Shown here: in pieces, positions 29,601 through 37,796 of the stretch
How the letters are laid out: every line of letters begins with the position of its first letter
How positions within the stretch are numbered: position 1 is the stretch's first letter
Assembly (NCBI RefSeq): GCF_036885605.1
Contig: NZ_CP142523.1
Span: 1,488,001 to 1,552,000 of the forward strand
DNA: 64,000 nucleotides
Source of the DNA: Janthinobacterium sp. TB1-E2
Lineage (GTDB): Bacteria > Pseudomonadota > Gammaproteobacteria > Burkholderiales > Burkholderiaceae_D
Reading direction: 5' to 3'
Program-made: the position numbers and the translations under genes
The notes under the pieces: model-generated
What the model was told of the DNA's origin: nothing
Seen by the model: only the letters and a program-made list of their open reading frames with translations
The model's database searches: none

Positions 29601-30843
29601 CCTGGACGTGGACAGCTGGATCGCCGCCGGCAGCGAGATCGCCGGCAGCGCGACGGCGTCCGCCGACAGCGGCGGCGCCGACGATGCGCCCGATATCGCG
29701 CAATACGTGGTGCCGGACATGATGGCGGCCCGCGCCAGCGAACTGATGCTGGGCGAGCGCAAGCTGGAAAACGTGGTGGTAGGTGCCACGCATCAGAAGG
29801 ATGTGTGGCAAGCCAATATTGATGCGAAACAGGTGTCGGGCTATGTGACGTGGCTGGAAACGCCATCCGGCCTGGGCAAGATGACGGCGCGCCTGTCCTC
29901 GCTGATCATTCCGGAGTCGGCCGCCAACGATGTGAAAAATTTACTGGAAGGAAAAAGCGGCGCCCAGTCGATTCCTTCGCTCGATATCGTCGCCGAGCAA
30001 TTCGAGCTGTTCAACAAGAAGATCGGCCGGTTGGAGTTGCAGGCCTATAACACCATGGCGGCGGGCGGACGCGAGTGGCGCGTGGGCAAGCTGCAACTGT
30101 CGAACCCCGATGGCGCGCTGAGCGGCAGTGGCAAATGGGTCATCAAGGATGGGCAGAGCACGACCAGCCTGCGTTTCGGCCTCGACATCGTCGACGCGGG
30201 CAAGCTGCTTGACCGCTTCGGCTTTGCCGACACGGTGCGCCGCGGCAAGGGCCGCCTGAGCGGCGACATCGCCTGGAACGGCTTGCCATATTCGCTCGAT
30301 ATTCCCACCTTGTCGGGGCAGATCGAGATGAACGTGGAATCGGGCCAGTTCCTCAAGCAGGACCCGGGCGCGGCCAAGCTGTTGGGCGTGCTCAGCCTGC
30401 AAGCCTTGCCCCGCTTGCTGAAACTCGATTTCCACGACGTGTTTTCCGAAGGCCTGGCTTTCGACGGCATCACGGCCAACGCCAGCATCAAGCGCGGCGT
30501 GGTGACGACGAACAACCTCAAGATGCATGGCGTGGCGGCCACCGTGCTGATGGATGGCACGGCCGATATCGCCAATGAAACGACGAATCTGCACGTGGTG
30601 GTGATCCCCGAATTTAACCTGGGCACGGGGCCGCTCGTATATGCGCTGGCCGTCAATCCCGTCATCGGCCTGGGCAGTTTCCTGGCGCAGCTGTTCCTGC
30701 GTGCGCCCGTGATGAAGGCGCTCACTTACCATATGCAGATCGCCGGCCCGTGGAAATCGCCCGTCGTGACCAAACTCGATGGTGGTAAATTGGAACCTGT
30801 CGCTGTGCCTGCCGCTGCGGCGGTGGAGGCCGTGGCGAAATAG
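26659..30843 (+). CDS. yhdP: YhdP-family AsmA-like envelope protein
   Basis: A very large protein, 1394 residues from the ATG at 26659; the frame is open from 26587 and no strong ribosome site decides the start. One N-terminal membrane helix (LVLLAYFAFAVLFLFLRYAI) anchors a giant periplasmic domain rich in beta structure, with NPVSIARIYASWHGVRPNLF near the start and a C-terminal block ending VIGLGSFLAQLFLRAPVMKA and YHMQIAGPWKSP. These are marks of the YhdP/AsmA group, bridge-like proteins proposed to carry phospholipids to the outer membrane. It leads yhdP-nitrilase-tldD, a gene order I know from many proteobacteria, and diverges from glnE. Confidence 0.9.
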   Translation: MQKPPEASVTEHVPLALRWQRLRAAYRMANLATHHVLGFTIKLVLLAYFAFAVLFLFLRYAILPNIDYYKGDIERAASRALGNPVSIARIYASWHGVRPNLFLGDVTLRDQAGRQALSLPSISATVSWWSVLGSVRFTTLEITRPDLDVRRSKDGKLYVAGVLIDSTQGSDGKGADWLLSQHDIIIRDGKVRWTDEARGTPELALSQVNLLLRNRWRSHRLGLQATPPASLAAPIDVRAHFTHPPFSTRISDVSMWKGELYADLKNADLAAWRRYLDYPFELSQGKGALRAWLSLDHARLAGFTADVGLTDVTAQLGEHIAPLDLLSVSGRISAKEELSAQTPDGKPTFGANGHQVELTNFAVETRDGLSLPPTTLSERFIAATKRKPARTEITAKSLDLQTLAALADKLPLGEQQRQRLDALAPRGRLQDFAAQWEGEMATPVSYRLRGKFIDLGLNAQPVRLAVAKTATGPAQAAAPAIPGFEHLTGSIDASDKGGKVDIDARGLVLQLASYLSEPALPFEQFEMEARWAFQADNMLQVDLDRLDFNQEGMRVALHGSQRLPLDGKNLGQVDLTGTIDNFQINTIGRYLPLQTPEHLRHWLTGALESGVARDVSLRLRGELEHFPFKADTPAQRNRGDFRIAGKIENGTLNYAPGEFAESGPLAGKAPLWPQAEKIKGSFVFERARMEIRGDTATTGGVALTNVKAVIPDLTVFDTLLDIDGNAAGPMQEFLKYVTASPVLGWIEHFTDETAATGNAKLALKLHLPIERMLESTVQGSLQLAGNDVVLFHDMPPVLGTQGKIEFNEKGVNLNGLNGSLLGGPLAISGGTQPDSSIQVKIAGNMTIDGLRKTYPAPVLQRLAKHLNGGARYSGLITARDHQVVVNVESPLTGLGLDFPAPLKKPAGDSLPVKFTLTGNAANGAGLRTDDIRIALGSGIAARYQRQKQGKDAWRLLRGGIGVNVPAPEPESGMMLNVNMKTLDVDSWIAAGSEIAGSATASADSGGADDAPDIAQYVVPDMMAARASELMLGERKLENVVVGATHQKDVWQANIDAKQVSGYVTWLETPSGLGKMTARLSSLIIPESAANDVKNLLEGKSGAQSIPSLDIVAEQFELFNKKIGRLELQAYNTMAAGGREWRVGKLQLSNPDGALSGSGKWVIKDGQSTTSLRFGLDIVDAGKLLDRFGFADTVRRGKGRLSGDIAWNGLPYSLDIPTLSGQIEMNVESGQFLKQDPGAAKLLGVLSLQALPRLLKLDFHDVFSEGLAFDGITANASIKRGVVTTNNLKMHGVAATVLMDGTADIANETTNLHVVVIPEFNLGTGPLVYALAVNPVIGLGSFLAQLFLRAPVMKALTYHMQIAGPWKSPVVTKLDGGKLEPVAVPAAAAVEAVAK

Positions 30844-30873
30844 GCGAGGCGTTCGAATGGATAAGAGGTGGCA

Positions 30874-31674
30874 ATGATGCATACAGTCGCAGCAGTACAA
30901 ATGATTTCCTCGCCTTCCGTGGAAGACAACCTGGCCACGGCGCGGCGCCTGGTGGCGCAGGCCGCCGCCGGTGGCGCGCAACTGGTGGTGCTGCCTGAAT
31001 ACTGGGCCATCATGGGCAAGCAGGAAACGGACAAGCTGGCCCATGCGGAACAGCCCGGCAGTGGCCCCATCCAGGATGGCATGGCGCAGATGGCGCGCCA
31101 GCACGGCATCTGGCTGATCGGCGGCACCTTGCCCCTGATCTCGGGCCAGGAGGGCAAGGTCTTGAATACGACGCTCGTGTACGATCCGCAAGGCGAACCG
31201 GCCGGCCGCTATGACAAGATCCACCTGTTCGGTTTTACGCGCGGCATCGAGTCGTACAATGAATCGCGCACCATCGTGCCCGGTGCGCAGGTGCGCGCTA
31301 TCGAGACGCCGTTCGGCCGCGTCGGCCTGTCCATCTGCTACGACCTGCGCTTCCCCGAACTGTACCGCGCCATGGGCGATTGCGCGCTGATCGTCGTGCC
31401 GGCCGCGTTTACCCATACGACGGGCAGCGCCCATTGGGAAGTGCTGCTGCGCGCGCGCGCCATCGAAAACCAGTGCTATGTGCTGGCCTCGGCGCAGGGC
31501 GGCCTGCATCCGAACGGCCGGCGCACCTGGGGCCACAGCATGCTGATCGACCCGTGGGGCGAAGTGATCGCCGTGCTGCCTGAGGGCGAGGGCGTGGTCA
31601 GCGGCGAGATCGACCTGGTGTTCCTGGCCGGCGTGCGCGAGTCGCTGCCGGCCCTCACGCACCGCACCATGTAA
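30874..31674 (+). CDS. Nitrilase-superfamily carbon-nitrogen hydrolase
   Basis: A 266-residue hydrolase starting at the ATG at 30874, with AAGAGG upstream; a GTG at 30868 is in frame. The catalytic triad is visible: Glu42 in LVVLPEYW, Lys115 in GRYDKIHLFGF, and Cys155 in LSICYDLRFPE. The size, FTRGIESYNES loop and position resemble bacterial Nit1-type deaminated-glutathione amidases, which repair a side product of transaminases; the substrate is inferred. It starts 30 bases after yhdP and ends 21 bases before tldD, so one operon is likely. Confidence 0.88.
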   Translation: MMHTVAAVQMISSPSVEDNLATARRLVAQAAAGGAQLVVLPEYWAIMGKQETDKLAHAEQPGSGPIQDGMAQMARQHGIWLIGGTLPLISGQEGKVLNTTLVYDPQGEPAGRYDKIHLFGFTRGIESYNESRTIVPGAQVRAIETPFGRVGLSICYDLRFPELYRAMGDCALIVVPAAFTHTTGSAHWEVLLRARAIENQCYVLASAQGGLHPNGRRTWGHSMLIDPWGEVIAVLPEGEGVVSGEIDLVFLAGVRESLPALTHRTM

Positions 31675-31695
31675 ATTGAATTGTGAGAAAAAGCC

Positions 31696-33156
31696 ATGAT
31701 CCCATTTGAACCCAATCTGTCCAGCCTGGCCGTGGCACGCGATATCCTGCTCACGCCGTTTGGCCTGGACGAAGACAAGCTGCTCAAAGCCCTGGGCACG
31801 ATGTTTACGCACAAGGTCGACTATGCCGACCTGTATTTCCAGTCGACCAAGAGCGAAGGCTGGAGCCTGGAAGAGGGCATCGTCAAGACGGGCAGCTTTT
31901 CCATCGACCAGGGCGTGGGCGTGCGCGCCGTGTCCGGCGACAAGACGGCGTTTGCGTATTCCGACGACATTTCCGAGCGGGCCCTGCTGGAAGCGGCGGC
32001 GGCCACGCGCACGATTGCGCGCGCGGGCGCCGGCAAAATCAAGATCGCGGGCCAGATGCAGCCGCAAGGCGGGCGTTCCTTGTACCTGCCCAACGATCCA
32101 CTGGCCTCGCTCGATGCCACGGCCAAGGTGCAACTGCTCGAGCGCGTGGAAAAGATGGCGCGCGCGAAAGATCCCCGCGTGGTGCAAGTGATGGCGGGCC
32201 TGGCTGGCGAATACGACGTGGTGCTGGTGCTGCGCAGCGACGGTGTGCTGGCGGCCGACATCCGCCCGCTGGTGCGCGTGTCGCTGACCGTGATCGCGGA
32301 ACAGAATGGCCGTCGCGAAACGGGCTCGGCCGGTGGTGGTGGGCGCTTCAGCTATGACTATTTCAGCGATGCCGTGCTGGAACAATACGCGACGGACGCC
32401 GTCAATTCGGCGTTGGTGAACCTGGAAGCGCGCCCCGCGCCAGCCGGTCCCATGACCATCGTGCTGGGACCGGGCTGGCCCGGCATCCTGCTGCACGAAG
32501 CGATCGGCCATGGTCTGGAAGGCGATTTCAACCGCAAGGGTTCGTCCGCGTTTTCGGGCCGCATCGGCGAGCGCGTGGCTGCCAAGGGCGTCACCGTGGT
32601 CGATGACGGCACCCTGGCTGGCCGGCGCGGTTCCCTGAACATCGACGACGAGGGCAACCCGACGCAGTGCACGACCCTGATCGAGGACGGCATCCTCAAG
32701 GGTTACATCCAGGATACGATGAACGCGCGCCTGATGAAGATGCCCGTGACGGGCAATGCGCGCCGCGAATCGTTCGCCCACCTGCCCATGCCGCGCATGA
32801 CAAATACGTACATGCTGGGCGGCGACAAGGACCCGGGCGAGATCCTCGCTTCCGTCAAGAACGGCTTGTATGCCGTCAACTTCGGCGGCGGCCAGGTCGA
32901 CATCACGAACGGCAAGTTCGTCTTCTCGGCCAGCGAAGCGTACATGATCGAAAACGGCAAGCTCAGCTACCCGGTGAAGGGCGCGACCCTGATCGGCAAC
33001 GGTCCGGACGTGCTCAACCGTGTCTCCATGATCGGCAACGACATGCGCCTCGATTCGGGCGTGGGCGTGTGCGGCAAGGAAGGGCAGAGCGTGCCCGTGG
33101 GCGTGGGGCAGCCGACCTTGCGCCTCGATGGCATCACGGTTGGCGGGACTGCCTGA
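31696..33156 (+). CDS. tldD: Metalloprotease TldD
   Basis: A 486-residue member of the TldD/PmbA family. The zinc site is LLHEAIGHGLEGD, with His267-Glu268-x3-His272, in the middle of the protein, followed by KGVTVVDDGTLAGRRG. The C-terminal half carries FGGGQVDITNGKFVF and LRLDGITVGGT, both typical. TldD works with TldE/PmbA as a heterodimeric protease degrading unfolded peptides and maturing some RiPP-type peptides and CcdA antitoxin; pmbA is not in this window. It is the last gene of the yhdP operon. Confidence 0.96.
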   Translation: MIPFEPNLSSLAVARDILLTPFGLDEDKLLKALGTMFTHKVDYADLYFQSTKSEGWSLEEGIVKTGSFSIDQGVGVRAVSGDKTAFAYSDDISERALLEAAAATRTIARAGAGKIKIAGQMQPQGGRSLYLPNDPLASLDATAKVQLLERVEKMARAKDPRVVQVMAGLAGEYDVVLVLRSDGVLAADIRPLVRVSLTVIAEQNGRRETGSAGGGGRFSYDYFSDAVLEQYATDAVNSALVNLEARPAPAGPMTIVLGPGWPGILLHEAIGHGLEGDFNRKGSSAFSGRIGERVAAKGVTVVDDGTLAGRRGSLNIDDEGNPTQCTTLIEDGILKGYIQDTMNARLMKMPVTGNARRESFAHLPMPRMTNTYMLGGDKDPGEILASVKNGLYAVNFGGGQVDITNGKFVFSASEAYMIENGKLSYPVKGATLIGNGPDVLNRVSMIGNDMRLDSGVGVCGKEGQSVPVGVGQPTLRLDGITVGGTA

Positions 33157-33184
33157 TCTTTTCGGGCACTGCGCGGCCAACAAC

Positions 33185-33289
33185 GGTGTCGGATTACGCG
33201 CGACTGCGCCGCGCTAATCATCCTACCTACATTTCTGGCATGCTGATCGTGTAGGTCGGGTTAGCCCGAAGGGCGCAACCCGACACCAC
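33185..33289. repeat. Two REP-like inverted elements in opposite orientation
   Basis: The second element (33251-33289) is an excellent hairpin: GTCGGGTT (33255-33262), inner GCCC-GAA-GGGC, AACCCGAC (33277-33284), flanked by GTAG and ACC. The first (33185-33230) begins GGTGTCGGATTACGCGC and ends GCGCTAATCATCCTACCTAC; it has the same ends in reverse orientation but has decayed. The pair lies between convergent tldD and receptor genes. Such GTAGGTCGG-type elements are known to me from many proteobacterial genomes. They may also act as mRNA ends here. Confidence 0.65.
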
Positions 33290-33298
33290 CGCTATTTT

Positions 33299-36145
33299 TC
33301 AGAATTTATACTTCACCCCCGCACTGATGAACCGTCCTGCCGCGCCCGCGTAGTCGAGCGGGTTGTAGCCCGTGGCGCCATACGTCAGCGGGTCGAGCGG
33401 GGCGATCTTGTCGAACAGGTTTTGTATCGTCGCAAACACTTCCAGCTTGGGCGTGGCCAGCCAGCGGGCCGTCAGGTCCACCGTGGTGAACGAGGCGATG
33501 CGGCAGCCGCGCGGCGCGTCCGTGCCGTCGGCGAAATGCGTGGCGCAACCGTCCGGGTCATTCTTGAACAGTATGTTGTCGAGCGGCGCACGGTAGTTGA
33601 CGTTGGCCGTGACCCGCCAGTTCTGGCGTTCCCAGGTGGCGCCCAGGTTGATGCGGTCGTCCGGCGTACCCATGCAGTTGGACACATCGCAATTGCCATG
33701 CGTGCCGGCAAAATCGCGCTGCGTGCCATCGCGTTCCGTGCGCAGCCATTTGTACAGATGCGTCCATTTCAGGTCGAAGGTCAGGTTGCCATAGTCGCCG
33801 CCCAGGTTGAAGCGCTGGCGGGCGTCGATATCGATGCCGCGCACCGTCGTTTGCGCCGAATTCACATAGTTGGCCAGCACGGCCGTAATGGCGCCCGGAT
33901 CGCCGGCAATGCCGGTGGCCGTCGATGGGTCGCGCGCTACGTTGCCGGCGGCAATGGCCGCATCCGTTTGCTCCTGGTTGATTTCATTCTTGCGGCGGAT
34001 TTGCCACAGATCCACGGAAATGCTGCTGCGCGGCAGCGGGTCCCACACGGCGCCGACGGAAAAGCTGCGCGAACGCTCCGGCGACAGGTTCGGATTGGGC
34101 GAGGTGATGACGGCGATCGGCGCGGGATCGCACGCCACTTCCACGCCCAGCGCGCAGCGCAGCGGATCGCTGGCGGTGGAGAACGCGGCCAGGCCGCCGA
34201 CGCCGTTTTCCGCCGCGCTGGGGGCGCGGAAGCCCTTGGCGAAGGTGCCGCGCAGGGCCAGTTCGCGCATGGGCGTCCATTTCACGCCCACTTTCGGCGT
34301 GTAGGAATTGCCCACGTCGGTGAAATGGTCGGCGCGCAGGGCGCCTGACAGCTCGACGGTTTTCAGCACGGGCGCCAGCACTTCGGCGTAGATGGCCGAG
34401 GCGTTGCGGCTGCCCTTGTAGGCGGAATAGCCGAGGCCGATGATATTGCCCCGTTCCGTGCCCGTGGTGGGCTTGAGTTCCGTCGATTCATGGCGGAATT
34501 CCGCACCCACGGCCACGCCCAGGCCGCCGCCGTCCAGCTTTGCCACCTCGCGGCTGGCCTTGAAGTCGATCTGCGCGATATGCGTCTTGGCATCGTTCGA
34601 GATGCGCGGCGACAGGGCCGCGTACAGCTCGGGCGAATTGAGGCCCGCGTTTTCCGCGATGCGCCACAGGCTGCCGGCCGGCAGGGCCGCATAGGCGGGG
34701 TTCAGGCTGGCCGCCGCCACGTTCGTGGCGGTCGGGTTGAGCAGGGCGAAGGCGACGTCGCGCTGCAGGTAGCCGTTCAAGTCGTTCGACACCTTGTTCT
34801 GCGAGTACAGCAAGGCGCTGTCGATATCCCAGCCCGCCACCGTGCCCTTGATGCCGGCCACAAAGCGCGTGAAGGTCGAATTGACTTCCGACAGGCGCGG
34901 TCCCACGTCGGCCGCCAGGTAGCGCAGCCGCGCCGCCGTGCCGAAATATGGATTGTCCGGGTGGGCTGCGCCGAGCGACACGCCCGCATTGCTGACGGGC
35001 CCGCCCGGGTAGCCGACCGAGCCGCTGACCGTCGATGGCGTGGTGGCCGAGTTTGATTCGCTGTGATACACGTTCAGTTCCGCATACGTCTGCAGTGCTG
35101 GCGTCAGTTGCCAGGCGGCGCGGCCGAAGAAATTGATGTTCTTTTGCTTGGGCTGGATCTGCCCGTACTGCTGCGCGGCATCGGTCAGGCAGCCGCCGCC
35201 CGGGTCGCCTTGCGGATGCGTGGTGAAGTTGCCGCAGGCGGCGCCGGGGAAGGTGCGTGTAAAACCCGCGCCGGACAGGTTGCCGCGGTTGTAGTAGTCG
35301 AGCGTGTCGGGATTGCGCACATTGCCGTTGACGGCACTGCCGGCCGCGTTGTTGGTGGTGATGGCGCCCGCACCGCTGAGCGACTCCTGCGCGCTGAAAC
35401 CCAGGTCGCGCAAGTCGCTGCGGCCGACGGCGCCCCGTCCGGCCCGGTCGCGGTTCCAGATGGCGGCCTTTTCGCTGTACTCGAGGTTCAGCAGCACGTT
35501 GTAGCGGTCGCTGTCGATGTCGCCGAAGCCGTGCGTGATGGCGGCGCGCGCATCGCGCCCGTCCCACTCCTTCGTCTTGCCGTAATTGCCCTTGATGGCC
35601 GTGCCCTGGTAGTCGCGCCGCAGGATCACGTTGACAACGCCGGCAATCGCGTCCGAACCGTAGATGGCCGAGGCGCCATCCTTGAGGATTTCCACCCGTT
35701 CCACCGCTTCCAGGGGAATAATGTTCAGGTCGGCGAATACCTTCTGGCCATCGTCGGCCAGGCCATACGGCGCGACGCGGCGCCCGTTCAGCAGCACCAG
35801 GGTCGAGGCCGTACCCAGGCCTCGCAGCGATACGCCGGAAGCGCCGGCGGCAAAGCCGTTGCCGAAGGTGGTGGGCACCGAGCCCTGGTTGTCGACGGCT
35901 AGGGTCTGCAGCAGTTCGGCCACGCTGGACTTGCCCGATTTTTCAATGTCGGCCGCGTTCAGCGTTTGCACGGCCGACGCCGTTTCCGCCTGCGCGCGGC
36001 GGATGTTCGAACCGGTGATTTCCACGCGGGCAATCGGGGCAGCATCCTGCGCCAGGACGGGGAGACTCAGCAACGCACTGGCCAGTGCCAGGCCCAGTCT
36101 GGGTGGTGAAAAGGCAGCGGATGGTAAGGATAGGGTAGGGATCAT
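33299..36145 (-). CDS. TonB-dependent outer membrane receptor (paralogue of the one at 43848)
   Basis: A 948-residue receptor starting at an ATG with GGAG upstream. A signal peptide (LGLALASALLSLPVLAQ) precedes ARVEITGSNIRR, a TonB-box-like segment. The plug has STLVLLNGRRVAPYGLADDG and ILKDGASAIYGSDAIAGVVN; the barrel ends ISAGVKYKF. It shares long blocks with the receptor ending at 43848, including GTHGNCDxSNCxGTP and DKIAPLDPLTYG near the C-terminus, so the two are recent paralogues. It sits between tldD and aroG, which are otherwise often adjacent. The substrate is unknown. Confidence 0.94.
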   Translation of the reverse strand: MIPTLSLPSAAFSPPRLGLALASALLSLPVLAQDAAPIARVEITGSNIRRAQAETASAVQTLNAADIEKSGKSSVAELLQTLAVDNQGSVPTTFGNGFAAGASGVSLRGLGTASTLVLLNGRRVAPYGLADDGQKVFADLNIIPLEAVERVEILKDGASAIYGSDAIAGVVNVILRRDYQGTAIKGNYGKTKEWDGRDARAAITHGFGDIDSDRYNVLLNLEYSEKAAIWNRDRAGRGAVGRSDLRDLGFSAQESLSGAGAITTNNAAGSAVNGNVRNPDTLDYYNRGNLSGAGFTRTFPGAACGNFTTHPQGDPGGGCLTDAAQQYGQIQPKQKNINFFGRAAWQLTPALQTYAELNVYHSESNSATTPSTVSGSVGYPGGPVSNAGVSLGAAHPDNPYFGTAARLRYLAADVGPRLSEVNSTFTRFVAGIKGTVAGWDIDSALLYSQNKVSNDLNGYLQRDVAFALLNPTATNVAAASLNPAYAALPAGSLWRIAENAGLNSPELYAALSPRISNDAKTHIAQIDFKASREVAKLDGGGLGVAVGAEFRHESTELKPTTGTERGNIIGLGYSAYKGSRNASAIYAEVLAPVLKTVELSGALRADHFTDVGNSYTPKVGVKWTPMRELALRGTFAKGFRAPSAAENGVGGLAAFSTASDPLRCALGVEVACDPAPIAVITSPNPNLSPERSRSFSVGAVWDPLPRSSISVDLWQIRRKNEINQEQTDAAIAAGNVARDPSTATGIAGDPGAITAVLANYVNSAQTTVRGIDIDARQRFNLGGDYGNLTFDLKWTHLYKWLRTERDGTQRDFAGTHGNCDVSNCMGTPDDRINLGATWERQNWRVTANVNYRAPLDNILFKNDPDGCATHFADGTDAPRGCRIASFTTVDLTARWLATPKLEVFATIQNLFDKIAPLDPLTYGATGYNPLDYAGAAGRFISAGVKYKF

Positions 36146-36405
36146 GCGGTTCTCCGGAAAGGTCAGGCAGTCAAAGGTCGTTGATGCGTCCTTGAGTTTT
36201 GTCCGTGAGCCGATGCCGGGATTAGATCTGGATCAAGGAGTGCCCCGCTTGTCGTCGATAGAATGGCTGGCGTGGCGTGGTTGCCACGACGGACACAGCG
36301 GTAGTGGCCTGCGGACGGGTATGGGCAGCGCGCAACTTTTTATGCTTTTTAACGTACTTTGCAGTGTAAAACGGCAGCGGCATGCGGCTTTGCCGACAAA
36401 TATGC

Positions 36406-36435
36406 TTGCCAACCCTTGCAATTTAGGTTTATAGT
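36406..36435 (+). promoter_or_regulatory. Sigma-70 promoter of the aroG leader
   Basis: TTGCCA (36406-36411), 18 bases, TATAGT (36430-36435). Transcription should begin near 36442, about 20 bases before the leader-peptide ATG at 36461 and ~200 bases before aroG. Confidence 0.6.
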
Positions 36436-36460
36436 CGTTCATCACTTACGGATGACTCGC

Positions 36461-36529
36461 ATGTTCGCTCGCCACTTTTTTACCGCTTATTTTTACTTTA
36501 GCAATTCCAACCCAAAGGCGGTGGAGTAG
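36461..36529 (+). CDS. Phe/Tyr-rich attenuation leader peptide of aroG
   Basis: A 22-codon frame reads MFARHFFTAYFYF, then SNSNPKAVE and TAG. Five Phe and two Tyr occur in 22 codons, with FF at 36476-36481 and the run YFYF at 36488-36499. The in-frame ATG at 36452 would add three codons; GGA at 36450-36452 is a weak ribosome site for 36461. An intrinsic terminator follows 44 bases later and aroG after that, the arrangement of classical attenuation. ACCGCT inside the run (36482-36487) is complementary to AGCGGT just past it (36528-36533), and GGCGGT (36517-36522) is complementary to ACCGCC in the terminator stem, giving possible competing structures. Function is inferred. Confidence 0.75.
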   Translation: MFARHFFTAYFYFSNSNPKAVE

Positions 36530-36572
36530 CGGTCGGTTCACGTAGCAGCAAAACGAGATCCCAGCAAATTCT

Positions 36573-36603
36573 AAAAAACCGCCACTGATGGCGGTTTTTT
36601 TTT
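36573..36603 (+). terminator. Attenuator terminator in the aroG leader
   Basis: AAAAAACCGCCA (36573-36584), loop CTGA, TGGCGGTTTTTT (36589-36600) plus more T. No other gene on this strand could use it: the preceding genes on the plus strand end more than 3 kb upstream. It stands 38 bases before the aroG start, so it must act on the aroG leader transcript. Confidence 0.85.
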
Positions 36604-36640
36604 ACCCAGATGTTTTACCCATCCTTAAATTTTGGAGAAA

Positions 36641-37708
36641 ATGATGCCCCGCACCGATGATTTGCGAATTCGCGAAATGAAGGAATTGACCCCGCCGTCC
36701 CACCTGATCCGCGAATTCGCCTGCTCGGAGCAAGCCGAACAGACAGCCGCCAGCGCCCGCATTGCCCTGCACCGTATCCTGCACGGCCAGGACGACCGCC
36801 TGATGGTGGTGATCGGGCCTTGCTCCATCCACGACACCAAGGCGGCGATGGAATATGCGCGCCTGCTGGTGAAGGAGCGTGCGCGTTTTGCGGGCGAACT
36901 GGAAATCGTCATGCGCGTCTACTTCGAGAAGCCGCGCACCACGGTGGGCTGGAAGGGCCTGATCAACGATCCGTACATGGATAACAGCTTCCGCATCAAC
37001 GACGGCTTGCGCATGGCGCGCGAACTGTTGCGCGATATCAATGAGCTGGGCTTGCCGGCCGGTACCGAGTTCCTCGACGTGATCAGTCCGCAATATATCG
37101 CCGACCTGATCAGCTGGGGCGCCATCGGCGCGCGCACGACGGAATCGCAGGTGCACCGCGAGCTGGCGTCGGGATTATCCTGTCCCGTCGGATTCAAGAA
37201 TGGCACGGACGGCAATGTGAAAATCGCCGTGGAAGCCATCAAGGCCGCCTCGCAGCCGCACCATTTCCTTTCCGTCACGAAGGGCGGCCACTCGGCCATC
37301 GTCTCGACCAACGGCAACGAGGATTGCCACATCATCCTGCGCGGCGGCAAAACGCCGAACTATGACGCGGCCAGCGTGGACGACGCTTGCAAGGCGATTG
37401 CGGCGCAAGGCCTGGCGGCGCGCCTGATGATCGACGCCTCGCATGCGAACAGCTCGAAAAAACCGGAAAACCAGATTCCCGTGTGCGCCGACATTGCCAG
37501 CCAGGTGGCGGGCGGCGACGACCGCATCGTCGGCGTGATGGTGGAATCGCACTTGGTGGCGGGGCGCCAGGATTTGATCCCGGGCAAGGAATTGATCTAC
37601 GGCCAGTCCGTCACGGACGGTTGCATCGACTGGAGCGCCAGCGTGGCCGTGCTGGAAAACCTGGCGGCAGCCGTCAAGCAGCGCCGCCTGAAGGGCGACG
37701 CGGAATAA
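36641..37708 (+). CDS. aroG: 3-deoxy-7-phosphoheptulonate synthase (DAHP synthase), AroG type
   Basis: A 355-residue enzyme, the first step of the shikimate pathway (PEP plus erythrose-4-phosphate). The ATG at 36641 or 36644 follows GGAG; the opening PRTDDLRIREMKEL matches class I enzymes. Strong signatures are MVVIGPCSIHD, MRVYFEKPRTTVGWKGL, GAIGARTTESQVHRELASGL and MVESHLVAG. These are AroF/G/H-type, normally feedback-inhibited by Phe or Tyr; which one cannot be decided by eye, although the leader codons include both. Expression is predicted to be attenuated by charged tRNA-Phe/tRNA-Tyr supply. Tkt in the same window makes its substrate erythrose-4-phosphate. Confidence 0.97.
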   Translation: MMPRTDDLRIREMKELTPPSHLIREFACSEQAEQTAASARIALHRILHGQDDRLMVVIGPCSIHDTKAAMEYARLLVKERARFAGELEIVMRVYFEKPRTTVGWKGLINDPYMDNSFRINDGLRMARELLRDINELGLPAGTEFLDVISPQYIADLISWGAIGARTTESQVHRELASGLSCPVGFKNGTDGNVKIAVEAIKAASQPHHFLSVTKGGHSAIVSTNGNEDCHIILRGGKTPNYDAASVDDACKAIAAQGLAARLMIDASHANSSKKPENQIPVCADIASQVAGGDDRIVGVMVESHLVAGRQDLIPGKELIYGQSVTDGCIDWSASVAVLENLAAAVKQRRLKGDAE

Positions 37709-37730
37709 AGTGACGTGGCGCGCAGCATGA

Positions 37731-37765
37731 AAAAAAGCCCGGAAAGCTAAGCTTTCCGGGCTTTT
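37731..37765. terminator. Bidirectional intrinsic terminator after aroG
   Basis: GCCCGGAAAGC (37737-37747), TAA, GCTTTCCGGGC (37751-37761) with A-run before and TTTT after. It serves aroG and the convergent receptor gene. Confidence 0.9.
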
Positions 37766-37796
37766 CAGTTTTCAGCCGAGAGCAGATGCCGTCAGC

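Noticed and set aside
29941-33183. Antisense open frame of about 1080 codons opposite yhdP, nitrilase and tldD
   Set aside because: It spans three well-supported genes on the other strand. High-GC codon bias keeps the complementary frame open; the translated sequence has no family features.
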